This document shows positions 24,458-35,784 of a DNA stretch of 64,000 bases, piece after piece (positions within the stretch are counted from its first letter, which is position 1; every line of letters begins with the position of its first letter). A model generated the notes under the pieces. It saw only the letters and a program-made list of their open reading frames with translations, had not been told where the DNA came from and ran no database searches. The translations under genes were made by a program, and so were the position numbers. Where the stretch lies: positions 310,001 through 374,000 of the forward strand of contig JBEWZL010000152.1 of NCBI GenBank assembly GCA_045837725.1, given 5' to 3'. The stretch comes from Vermamoeba vermiformis. Lineage: Eukaryota > Tubulinea > Echinamoebida.

Positions 24458-24665
24458 TAATATGTCGAAAACGAACCAAAAATTTTTGTTGCTCGCTACG
24501 GCAACTCGATGGCTGAGCTATTTTTGTCATGTACAATAATAAAAATGAAAATAATCGAGGAACACAAGTGCGGATCCACCAAAGTCGATTTGAACCTTCG
24601 CTTTTTTATTTTTCATATCGCTTTTCTTTTTTGTTATCTACATATTTACACTTTCGTAATCGAAA

Positions 24666-27178
24666 TTAGTTCCTTTTCTCGTCAGTTGGTGGCCTCATCG
24701 ACTTCAAACCTTGTGTCTGCAACACTGGATGCAGCACGTGTTCTAATTGACCACGCTTCTTTTGATACTCAGCAAACATATCATTTAGCTCCTCTTGTTT
24801 AGCCTTAATCTTATCTTCCATATCTATTTCCAAATCAACTGTGTGAGTACACACGAGTGTCAAAAAGACGAGAGTCCGTCACTTACCCAAGAACCCCTTG
24901 AGCATATTAACAATGCCAGGGTTATTCAAATCAGCAGCACCCTCATCATTTGTATTCGGCACTTCAGCTTCAATCTCCGCATTTAACCGTTTTGCTGCCT
25001 CTTTCTCTTCGTCTTTGGGCTCAGTGATCAGTTGTGAGGGCGGCACGTCCATTTCCATCGACTGCATTTCAACGGGATCACTTGACTCCATGCTAGGCAA
25101 GGCAGGTGATGCGGCTTCAACTATTTCGTTGGCGCCAACGCAATACTCAGTGTTGTTGCCGAGTGATTTTTCATCGTCTTCTTCTTCCTCGTCTCTGCTG
25201 TTCAACAACAATGAGGCCTGTGCTTTTGTAACTTCAGGAACTAATCTGATCTTCTCTTTATGTTTGTTTTCATTATCTTCATTGACGACGGCCTCGTTGA
25301 CGTCCTCGTGAATTGACTCTAAAACTGCGTGACTCTTCTCTCTCTCCTCTGAACTGTTTACTTGTACCATATTACTTCGTTGCGAGTTAATTGTCAGATC
25401 GAGCAGTGTTGAGGCTGGCTCGTCAATAGACTCAGAATCAATAATCTTGCGTCGCTTGTACTCGCGGAAGTCATTCAGGTCTACTGACTCTTCACTCGAC
25501 TCGATGGCTGAATGTGTTCGTTTGTGGCCTCTGAATAGCTCCATTCGCGCCATCTTTGTGTTGCCCACAATAACCTCTCCATGCATCGCTTTCTTCTGAT
25601 AATAAGATGCCTTCAATGGACTCAGTGGACTGAGCGACACGCGCGATGTGGCGTGGAGGGGCCAATAACCTTCTGTCAGTGGCACAGAGTTCAATTCCTC
25701 CCAATCAATGCTGTCCAATGGTGTGTAATCGTCAGGACTGTCCGAGACTTGTGTAGGCATTACCGTCACCATTTTCTGCTCGGGTTCAAACCGTGAAATT
25801 GGAATAGGTGCAGTCGGTAAGCCAAGGTTTGCATCGCCAAATGCCAGCGGGAGCATCGAACTATTATTCCGCACGTCAATCGTCCTCATCTGTGTAGATA
25901 TGAGATCCGGTAAGACTGTGACTTTAGGGTTTAGTGAATCTTCGCGTGAATTATGACCCATTATAAACTGAGGACTTGGCAGAAATCTTTGGGGCAGATA
26001 AGAAGACGAAGGTTGGATTGCTTGGGGCAGAAAAGAAGACGAAGGTTGGATTGCTTGGGGCAGATAAGAAGATGAAGGTTGGATCGGATAGGTGAGTGAC
26101 GGTGTTGACATCACGTTGACATGGGGAGGTGTTGGATATGCAGGGACTGTGCGAGAGACAGGACTCGGAGGAACAGAACTACCGCGCACTGACCGTCGAG
26201 TCTCTGATGGCTCACTTGGCCTGTTGTTGTTATTGCGAGACACTGTGATTTTGATTGTTCTCGGCACTCGTGGTGGGGCGCTGGTGCCTCGTCAACCTGG
26301 TGCATGTCAGGGGAGGGCAGCGGCACATCATTGTCATCGTAGTTTCCGACGCTGTCCTCGACCTGTGGGATGATTGCCGCTGTCTGAGACACGTCTTTGA
26401 GCGAGTCAGGCCCGGTAATTGGTTTGCCGCCAATCGTGAACCTGAGTTTGGGCAGTTGTGTTGCCCGGCTAGCCTCCGATTCGCTTCTCGCGCTTCGCGA
26501 CGGAGGGTCACTGGGCGGCATGACAATCGCCTTTTCATTGGCACCGAGCGGCGGCACGTACCAATTAGGCTGTTGGTGTGGCTCTGGCATGAAGCTGGGT
26601 GTACCAGCACTTTGATTGTATGGGGCAGGATTCATGTGGCAGCGGTACTGTGCTGTGGAATCCATGGGCTTGGCGCCTTGAGCGAGAATAGTGGTCAATA
26701 ATTGATCGCCTTGAACGTGGATGTGGTTCAGGGGCGGTGCGTTGTTGAGGTGCTGGTTGGCCAAATACATATAGTACGGTGTAGGGGTGGGGGGGTGGAG
26801 GTGGAGGTGGGGGTGGGGGTTGGTGAGTAGCCAATGACGCGTTCTGATTCTTCCTTCGACCCCTGCCAGGCCCTTGTATACTAGGACTGGTCGTGGTCGG
26901 CGCGAGTAGAAAGGGATTTAAGACGTAGAGCCGCTGCATCATCCGTAATTTGCTCGCATCATCTGATTTGAGGACCACCTTCATGAAGTCATCAAGCGTG
27001 GCCATGCCTCCGTCAACTCTCACCATTTGGCGCCCTTTTAGCAGATCTGAGTTAGTTAATCTGGCCAGATTCTGGTACCGGTACAAAAATTGTTTGTCAA
27101 GTTCTTATTTTTCGAAACATATTATGCTATATATGTCTTAAACGTACCATTTTGATAGTTTTTTGAATTTGAATTCAT
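24666..27178 (-). CDS. Proline/serine-rich protein of unknown function
   Basis: A small first exon (MNSNSKNYQNG, ATG at 27178) is followed by a folded-looking N-terminal stretch (LARLTNSDLLKGRQMVRVDG, ASKLRMMQRLYVLNP), then a polyproline tract and a long disordered, charged region. The C-terminus is helical and probably coiled coil (MEDKIKAKQEELNDMFAEYQ), ending at TAA 24666-24668. Two frame changes occur: +1 at a run of seven C's near 26785-26795 and -1 near a run of four C's at about 26275. The protein reads sensibly on both sides of each, so base-call indels in homopolymers are the likeliest reason. A 33-base tandem repeat (residues IQPSSSYLPQA) is at 25980-26090. No known family recognised; a nuclear scaffold or regulator is a guess. 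Confidence 0.6.
25980..26090 (-). repeat. 33-base in-frame tandem repeat, about three copies
   Basis: Three consecutive units encode IQPSSSYLPQA / IQPSSSFLPQA / IQPSSSYLPQR. The DNA units are nearly identical (key word 'agaagacgaaggttggat'), so the expansion is recent. Lies inside the proline/serine-rich protein. Confidence 0.85.
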
Positions 27179-27866
27179 CCGGGCCCTAAATTAAATAATT
27201 GGTCAGTACATAATAAATAATTATTTATTATTCTCGCACTCGCCTTATTTATTCTTCTATGATACTCCAGTAGTGTTAGAATATCCTAATAATAGCTACG
27301 GTTAGCACCTCATCGATAACCGAGAGCACGAGATCGCTACTCAAAACCGCGATCTGGTTAGTGGTCTTGAATAGCCAGAATTTTCTTCTAATTGTCGTTT
27401 GCCAAAATATATATATTATTATAGGACTATATAGCACGATTAGACAGAATTGCTCGTTACCTTATTCTGATGCACCGATCCAGCCAGGCGCGTACAACAA
27501 AAACATGCCTATCGATAAAAATAAGCTTGTTTGTTAATTGCAAGCTGTACAAATAAATAAACAGCGCGACCGCAAAACCGTTGTTATTAGAAACCGACCA
27601 AACCCATTTAAGGAAAAATGCGTAGCTTGTTATGTTTCTTGGATTCCATTACCATATATGAACTCTTGGATCGACTCTTGCCTTTCTTAGATCGATATCC
27701 ATACATAAGAAATAGCCTGAATTGATATACGTCGAGATAGGCTTTCATTTACTTTGGTCGGAACGCTATGCGCGATTTTTTGTCAGATCTAGCAGAATTA
27801 ACAACAACTCACTTTGAAAGCAAACCATTCGTGTTCATATTCGCCGTTACTGCGAGGATATCGAAT
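27179..27866. other. Intergenic gap, divergent promoters
   Basis: AT-rich spacer of about 690 bases between two divergent genes. A short open frame at about 27618-27725 (MRSLLCFLDSITIYELLDRL) has a weak F-box-like look but no continuation. I do not support it as a gene. Confidence 0.35.
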
Positions 27867-30610
27867 ATGCTTTCCAATCTGACGCGGATTACCTTCAGGG
27901 CTGCGCGTGCCAATAAAAATAGACGGATAGCAGCCTTGCGTTCACCTAAAAATAATATAAATAGTATGTCAATAATTAGAATATTCCAGAATAATAATTA
28001 CTGACGCAATCTGAACCAGATGGCCGTCTTTACTCGTCCAAAATAACTGAATTCACTGAAAAAATCAAAACTGGACCTTCATTAGGAGATTTTCTGCGAG
28101 GCACAGAACATCACCATCATGACCACTCTTCACACGAAGGTAATTTTAATTCAAATGACAACGACTAGTTTTTAATTAAAATCAGATAAAATTCAGTCAC
28201 CTGCTTAATAGCTATAATTTATTAAATATGTATGCTGAATAAACTCATATAATTAATTAGATCAATTTAGCTTTTGGATCCACGATCTGTTCTTGATCGC
28301 AGGACCGGAACGTGGCTCAACCTCGCTCGTCATTTAATATGAGCGAATACATAATTAGTATGCGAACTAATATTTAAATAATAGTATCTACGCAAGTTGG
28401 AGAGCACCTGATCGCGCCATATTTAACTGTTGACCACAACACTCTGGGCAAAGAACGCACTGTACATATTGAATCTTTTGGCTGCCAGATGAACATGAAC
28501 GATACGGAGATTGTTTATTCAATTATGGAAAAGTCAGGCTACAAGAAAGTGGAGGACGCGAACAGGGTACGTTGCGCGCTTAGTGCTAGGGCCCAATATA
28601 ATCCTAATTTATCCTAATATAGGCCGATGTAGTATTTTTGAACACGTGTGCCATTAGAGACCACGCTGAAGCTAAGATTTGGAGCAGACTTGGTACATTG
28701 CGCGCAGAAAAGACACGACGAAAAGAAAAACCACTCGTTGTGGGAGTATTAGGATGCATGGCTGAACGATTAAAAGAACAGTTACTAGAGAAAGAGAAGG
28801 TTGTGGACCTTGTGGCCGGTCCTGATGCTTACAGAGACCTGCCACAACTGCTGTCAAAAGTACGTCCCGAGATCTACCAACCACGATATGAGTTGCTGGT
28901 GGATATTAATAACACCTCGCTTAGGTCGAGTCGGGTCAACAAGCTATGAATGTAATGCTGTCACTGGACGAAACTTATGCTGACATTACACCCGTGCGAA
29001 TGAGCGAGAATGGCGTCAGTGCCTATGTGTACGTAGTGAATGGCATACACAGCACGCCCGTGTACTAACTCTATCCTAGGTCTATTATGCGAGGATGCAA
29101 TAACATGTGCACTTATTGTATTGTGCCGTTCACACGCGGACGTGAAAGAAGTCGCAATGTGCAATCTATTTTAGACGAAATTAGACTTTTGTCAGATCAA
29201 GTATGATTACTGCTTGCATTTACGTATCATATCTAACACCTAATTTAGGGATTTAAAGAAGTGGTGTTGTTAGGACAAAATGTAAATAGTTATAATGACC
29301 GCTCATATGGTCGACGCAGATCCAAACAGCGAAGAAGTAAAAATTGTTCCTGGCTTTAGCACAGTGTATAAAAGGCCTAAGTAAGTATCCCATATGTCCT
29401 CGCCATTATGTACTAATGTCTACATAGGGCTGGAATATCATTCGCTGAGTTGATGGACAAAGCGAGCCAGATCAACCCTGAAATGAGGATCCGCTTTACA
29501 AGCCCGCACCCGAAAGACTTCCCTGATGAGTTGTTGCAAGTGATGAGAGAACGCCCTAACTTGTGCAAGTCAATTCATATTCCTGCGCAAAGTGGAAGCA
29601 CTACAGTCCTGGAACGAATGCGTCGCGGTTACTCGAGGTAAGTTAGTTATCCACAAATAATAATAGCAATAATTGAAAAATCGGAATTGCACCCACAATA
29701 ATTTGCGTTGGGATGAAATGTGGTTACATCAACCGCCAGACGACGCAATCAGATTTGTAGGCTTGCGTTGGGCAATAATAGCCTCCTCGTCTGTCACTTC
29801 GGTGATCTCAACTCAATTACAATGAATTAACCTTCAATTCGAGTGGATGTGCGTGTAACTCGCACCCGAGCCTACTACCTTTTTTTTTTGCCCAACGATT
29901 GTAGATCTTTTTTAACATCATCCGTTACAGGGAGGCTTACTTGTCTTTGATCGAAAATATTCGCACCATTCTGCCAGATGTCAGTCTTAGCAGCGATTTC
30001 ATTAGTGGATTCTGCGGTGAGACTGAGGCAGAGCACAGAGACACCATTACTTTGATGGAGCAAGTCAAGTACGATTCAGCTTTTATGTTCGCTTACTCGA
30101 TGCGCGAGAAGACTCCTGCCCACCGAAAGTTTAAGTAAGTGCCATTTGCTCGTGCGCTAGTAGGTCTAGCCGCTAACTGCTCGTAGGGATGACGTGCCAG
30201 AGGAGATCAAGAAGCGACGATTGCATGAGGTCATTGAGACGTTCCACTTGCATGCAAGACAAAAGAATAAGCTCGAAATTGGCAAGAAGCACTTGGTGCT
30301 CGTGGAGGGTACCAGCAAGAGGTCCGATCAAGAGCTGTTTGGCCGCACTGACTCTAACAAGAAGGCGATCTTCGCTGAGCGATCGTTGCCTAACTTCAGT
30401 GACTGGTTGAAGCATAGAGCACGACAGCAAATCGTTGAAAATAGTGAAGGTGAAAATACAGTGCCATTACCGACGAGTGAGGTGAAGCCAGGCGAGTACA
30501 TTGTGGTCAAGATCGAATCCTCGTCAGCTGTGTCACTGAAGGGCAAAGCTATTGCGAAAATATCTTTAACAGACTTTTATAAGAACCGTTCGATTATTGA
30601 TAGTTTGTAA
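27867..30610 (+). CDS. CDK5RAP1: Mitochondrial CDK5RAP1-type methylthiotransferase
   Basis: Radical-SAM enzyme expected to add the 2-methylthio group to N6-isopentenyladenosine in mitochondrial tRNAs. The first exon gives a basic targeting leader ([20 protein letters not shown]). The UPF0004 domain has its three cysteines in [24 protein letters not shown] and [10 protein letters not shown]. The radical-SAM cluster motif is [20 protein letters not shown] (CX3CX2C). Later exons hold [44 protein letters not shown] and a C-terminal TRAM domain ([10 protein letters not shown] to [11 protein letters not shown]). A +1 frame change lies at about 29309, between SY and VDADPNSEE, inside an otherwise conserved exon. 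The length and motifs match the eukaryotic CDK5RAP1 family rather than bacterial MiaB. Confidence 0.93.
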
Positions 30611-30749
30611 AAATCCGAAGTAAACCAGTTTTCCGCGACGAGCCAGATCTAGCCGTTTTCCGCAGGATTGTTTCGGAAAACAAAAAAATTGACGGATAAC
30701 ACGTTTGGCAAGCAGACGCCATTTGTTTGTAGTAGAGGAAGCCGAAAAC

Positions 30750-33270
30750 ATGTTGTGCAGGAAGGGTTTGACTTGTTTGTTGCGAACTTCTCAAAAGAAG
30801 GGCAATCTGCGAAGTGGATCGGTTTCAATCCGCTGCTACGCCACTTCAAATGCTAAGAATGACCTCTCGTCACGAGCAAATGCAAACAGAACAAAGGTAA
30901 TTTGCGATATTATCCTAATTCAACAATGATTTCACTTTTCGATCGCGTCCAAATCCAATTTACGGAAAACGTAGTAATGCTAGAAAAATTATTTTGGATT
31001 AAGTTATGCATGATACTAACCGAATACATTTGATAGGGCCTATTTGCCACTCAAAATTCAAATAATGTTAATAAAAAAATCGACACATCCATCCTGAGTT
31101 CAAGCCGACCGCGGAAGTTCCACGCCACCTCTGTATTATTAAAACCCGAAGACTTAGAAAGCGAAATGGAGCTTGTTGCAGACGAAACCGAAATGCTGAG
31201 ACAGCTCGATGACAAGAGTAAGTGCATCGTGATCAAGATCGCGGTTAATTAATTTTGATTGATAACTTATCAATACGTCATAATTTGATAACGTGAATAC
31301 CAAATTATTTTGTGGCTCTATTCTGCGAATTAATACGAATCATATTACCTCACGAGCCTGATGATCAGATCGTGTGTCGTGGATACTTTTCAACTGTTGT
31401 GAATATTCGAAAGTTACCATTATTAATAATTACACCAAATATAGGCCCCGAAGTTTTATTAAGCAAAGATCCGACAAACGTTCAACAACTTGCCAGCACA
31501 GTTGCTAATCTGGACGAACCAGCTTACGAAACATTTTTAAGAGATTTTGAAGGACTAATTTTGAAACCAAGGTAAGTTGATGAATTTTAATTACGGAGTA
31601 AATACGAGACCTGCAGTATTTTAATGAAAAATCTCGTTCAATCTGCAGATCGAACCATCACTGCGTTTTTGCAGCTAATAATGCTAACGTTGTGGAACGG
31701 AACTAATCGCACTACTATTTTAGAATCACTAAGTCCTCAGTAGCTCAATTTACACGCAAGTTGGAAGCTGACCTCGAATTTTTCAAAGTCGACAAAAACG
31801 TCGTCAATACTATTATCAGATTATGCACAGACAATATCGACCTGATTAGGACAGGCGATATCGTCATCGATCACTTCAGAGCTGCTCGTAAGCGAGCCAT
31901 GTTGAGCGCTTTGTTGGGCACCAGCATGGATGTGTCCAGACAACCCACTCACCACGCCGACAGAATTTACAAACACGATGGAGAACTGTCGTTCGATAAA
32001 ACAGAAAGCAAGATTGATATTACAGATATTATGAAGGATTTTAACTTGAACAACGAAAGCATCCAACTCAGCGAGAAGAGCGAGAGCAAATCCGGATCTA
32101 TTTTTGACGTTGAAGAAGGCAGCGTCGTTCCCTCGAAGTTGCAAGAGATGTACCAACAAGCTGTTGAGAACTTTGTCGAGAAACAAGAGCAAGACTCCCT
32201 CTCTACCCTCCCCGACAGCCCCTTCAAAATCGTTATCTCCAACTTGGACCCGTTGGCTACTCAAGAAGACATCAAGAAGGCTTTCAAGGCTTTGATCCCC
32301 GAAAAGGAAATCGAAGTCATCAAGGCTGAGCGCTTCGTTGAGACCATCCACGGTCAAAAAGAATACATGGCTTTCGTTCACTTGCCTACTTACGAAGACG
32401 CCCAAATGTTGTTGAGCGACGATATCAAGGCCTTTGGCATTCATATTAACGTAAGTACTAATTATATGAATACCACCTGCAATCTACATCGTTCGAAGAG
32501 TTTTTTGGATCGAGTATTAACGTTAATTTATGCAGGGAGTTCGATGCCCTATTCTTTCAGTTAGCACCAAGAAAGTTCTTATCTTGTACACCAACATTAC
32601 CACCAAGGCCGTCTTGGAGAAGCTGTTGACTACATGGCACATTCCTGCCTACAAAATGCTCGGAGTTGACGAAGAGGACCACATCCGCAGCTCAGTTCGA
32701 TTGATGTTTGATAACCACGAGAAGGCCTATGAAGCCAAGAAGATCTTCAATGAGAAGTTGAAGAGTCCTATTGAGAACCTTCCCGTAAGTAGAGATACAG
32801 AGCTGTTGGTAAAGCACGCGTATTAATGATTTTCCATTGCAGCGACGTGCACGTATGGCAGTCCAATGGGGCAAGAACAACTCGAGTAGCAGCATGAAGG
32901 CTTTGCAAGAGACTCAAAAGGAGTTGAAAAAAGAAAACGAGAAGTTAAAGTGAGTATTAGTTGTCACGTGTCAAGATCGAGATCTGGTTACTAACGATGG
33001 CTTTTTACTCTTAACAGGAAAGTCATTTCCAAGTATTCTTTGGCCAGTGCTATTGCCAACACCACTGATGACCTCAAGTTTTCAGCGGTGCAATACAACC
33101 ACCTTATGAAGGTGTTGGAGATTGCTAACGGCGATGTTGAAGAAGGAGCTCGATTGCTTGGCATGAGCAAGGCTCAGTTGCGACGCACTGCTCGTCAATT
33201 GGCCAAGGAAGGCTTCGACACTTCACGTATCATTGGCAGCGAGGCTCCTCGTGCCACTTCTTCCATGTAA
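30750..33270 (+). CDS. Mitochondrial RNA-binding-like protein with Fis-like helix-turn-helix
   Basis: Seven or so exons. The N-terminus from ATG 30750 is a clear targeting leader (MLCRKGLTCLLRTSQKKGNL ... IRCYATS). The middle has charged helices and a ferredoxin-like/RRM-type segment (FKIVISNLDPLATQEDIKKA, MAFVHLPTYEDAQML) followed by a second similar unit (KVLILYTNITTKAVLEKL). A coiled coil (ALQETQKELKKENEKLKK) leads to a C-terminal element, LKVLEIANGDVEEGARLLGM-like (about 33100-33250), which resembles the bacterial Fis/NtrC-type helix-turn-helix: 'x-x-G-N/D-x-x-x-A-A/G-R-L-L-G-(I/M)-S-x-x-x-L-x-R'. No named family recognised. A role in mitochondrial gene expression is inferred. Confidence 0.6.
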
Positions 33271-33635
33271 AAAGATCTCTTTGAACTTCTGGGCGACCGC
33301 ATCTGGATCTGTTTTTGTCGAGAAAGATTCATGTGCGTGAGCTGAGAAGATAGGACCGTGACGACTTATTATCATCAATGTACGATAAGAGTTTGTTATT
33401 TTGATTTGTTTCTCTTTCATTGCGCGTTTGTCCGAGTCAATAAAGAAAAACGAATTTGCGAAACTAATGAATTAATTCTAATAATGTCCTTGCGCGGACC
33501 TCCCAGCGTTAATCGGATGCGTTCATTCATGAACAAGAAAATAGTTATTCGGATCTATTAATTTCGTGCAACACCAGCACTTGTATATTTGTATTTATTT
33601 TTTATCGTTGACACACAACACGTATTGGTGCAATA

Positions 33636-35650
33636 ATGCAGGCTACAGCACCGCCACATCCACAGAAACAGTTGTCAACGAAGCGAAAGTTCAGCCAGGT
33701 CAACCCTGCGCATCTTCAACAGCAAGGAAAGAAGAAAAAACAAAAAGTTACGCATGAAGATAAAGGATTAGTAATACAGCATGGTACGGTAGTTTTAATC
33801 CAGATCTAGATCTTCGACATCTCTTCCCGTCATTCGACTTTTTCAATAATTAGCAACCACAAAATTCGATAAAATATGTCGTAATAATGCGCACGATGTT
33901 TTAGCCTATTTAATGATTGTTGATTTTGGATCCGCATCTGATCGTTCTCCACAGAAATTGAAGAATACAGAACAATGCACTTCTACCCACAATTTTTATC
34001 AATGGGAAGTTCAACACACAATGGACTCCAAAACTTCGTTAGTGGCAAGCACCCATTCGGCATCCAGCCTTGGGGCAATTATTACCTTCAACGCACGAGG
34101 AACGCCGAGGACGACGCAAGAATTAATGGACTTGGTTATTTCTCTTACTTAAGCGACGAGTTCGTCTTGGATCTCTTCGCTATGTTCTCATACACCGATT
34201 TGGGATTGTTGTCTCGTGTTAGCAAGGCAATGAATGCATTGTGCAACGAAGACGAGTTGTGGAGAGAAATTTGCTTCGATGAATTTGATGGCGATTTTGT
34301 ATTTCAAGGCTCTTGGAAGAAGACATTTAATGCTCGGTACGTGCATCCAAATCCACTGCGACTTACCCTGGCAACCTTCTAATAATCCGTGTACAGACTA
34401 AGGCCTTCGGAGCCAATTGTAGATATTAAGCCACTTCTTGTTTCAAGTTTCTTCTCCGACGTACTGTTCCACACGTGGCAATGCTCAAACATAGATCTAG
34501 CGCAATGGCGTGAGATTCTCAAGGGTGATAATATTCCACGATGCAGTGGATTAACACAAGAAGAGTTTGCCAACCAATACCTCAAGCCTAATTTACCTGT
34601 GCTTATTACTGATGTCGTGGAAAAGTGGCCCGCAGGTACGTGTCAAACATGACACTTTAACAAGAAATGGATTTATTCTAACATGGCGTTAGTGACTGAA
34701 TGGACTAAAGAGAGGCTGGTATCGAATTATGGAGACGTTAATTTTGTCGTGGGAGGTGTTGGCATTTCACTCAAGTTGAAAGATTTCTTCACGTACTGTG
34801 GTCAAGCACGCGAAGAGTCTCCGTTATATTTGTTTGATAGAGACTATCCTACCAAGGCACCTAATATGCTCAATGAATACACTATACCCGAATATTTTAA
34901 AGGTAAGCATAGTTATTTGCACATTTCATACAATGCCGGATCTGATCTCGTGTTCGCATCCAGAGGATTTCTTCGACTTATTGCCCGAGGCTGATAGGCC
35001 TACATATAGATGGATATTAATAGGGCCTCCTAAGTCCGGATCGACTTTTCATCAAGACCCTAATTCAACTAGTGCGTGGAATGCAGTCGTTAGTGGCGCG
35101 AAGAAGTGGATCTTGTACCCTCCTGAAGTCATTCCACCTGGCGTCTTCTTAAGTGAAGACGGAACTGTGCGTACTAATAGACACCTTCTATAATAATACT
35201 AACGTTATTAATTTAGCTTACCACTACTATGTCCGTAGTCGAGTGGTTTTTGAACTTCTACAAAGAGACTAAAAAGCCGAATTCAAAGGTAACAAGGCCT
35301 CTATTATTCGCCTATTAATTCATATACGTACGTAGGCAGTCGAATGCATCCAAGGACCTGGAGAAATGCTGTTTATCCCGCACGGCTGGTGGCATCTAGC
35401 GATGAATCTGGAAGAAACGATAGCAGTCACGCAAAACTTCGTTGACCGATATAATTTAATTAACGTAGTTAATTACTTGCAAAACAAGAAGAAGAAAGAG
35501 CTGTGGCAAGTATTTGAATCCAAAATGAAAGAACAACATCCGAATCTGCTTTCCTCGGTCTTGAAAGAGCTGCAGCAAAAAAATGAAGTCAAGCCTTCTG
35601 CGTGGGAGGAGTTGGTCGGTGAGAACCAACCGTTCCGATTATTGGCCTAA
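33636..35650 (+). CDS. F-box / JmjC-domain oxygenase (JMJD6-like)
   Basis: Fe(II)/2-oxoglutarate-dependent hydroxylase or demethylase. Exon 1 encodes a Lys-rich nuclear-type stretch (GKKKKQKVTHEDKG). An F-box follows (FSYLSDEFVLDLFAMFSYTD, then LLSRVSKAMNALCNEDELWR). The JmjC domain spans later exons: NLPVLITDVVEKWPA, WILIGPPKSGSTFHQDPNST with the iron-binding HxD, AWNAVVSGAKKWILYPPEV, and MLFIPHGWWHLAMNLEETIA with the distal iron-binding His. The tail is helical and Lys-rich. F-box plus JmjC is found in protist and plant relatives of JMJD6. No frame break is seen; about 500 residues. Confidence 0.88.
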
Positions 35651-35784
35651 GGTCGGTAAATAAATTAATTTATTGTACCTACACGTTAATTAATTTCTAA
35701 TCCGAGTCTAATCTTGATAACAGCCGTAACCATACGTCCTTAAGAAGTTGCTTGTTTAATAAGATTATTTCGGATAACTAGAAG

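Noticed and set aside
26092-26701. Long plus-strand frames opposite the proline-rich gene
   Set aside because: Products of a biased, repeat-rich coding strand; no start context, splice sites or recognisable domain.
27618-27725. Small F-box-like frame (MRSLLCFLDSITIYELLDRL)
   Set aside because: Too short, no second half of an F-box and no splice partner that keeps the frame.
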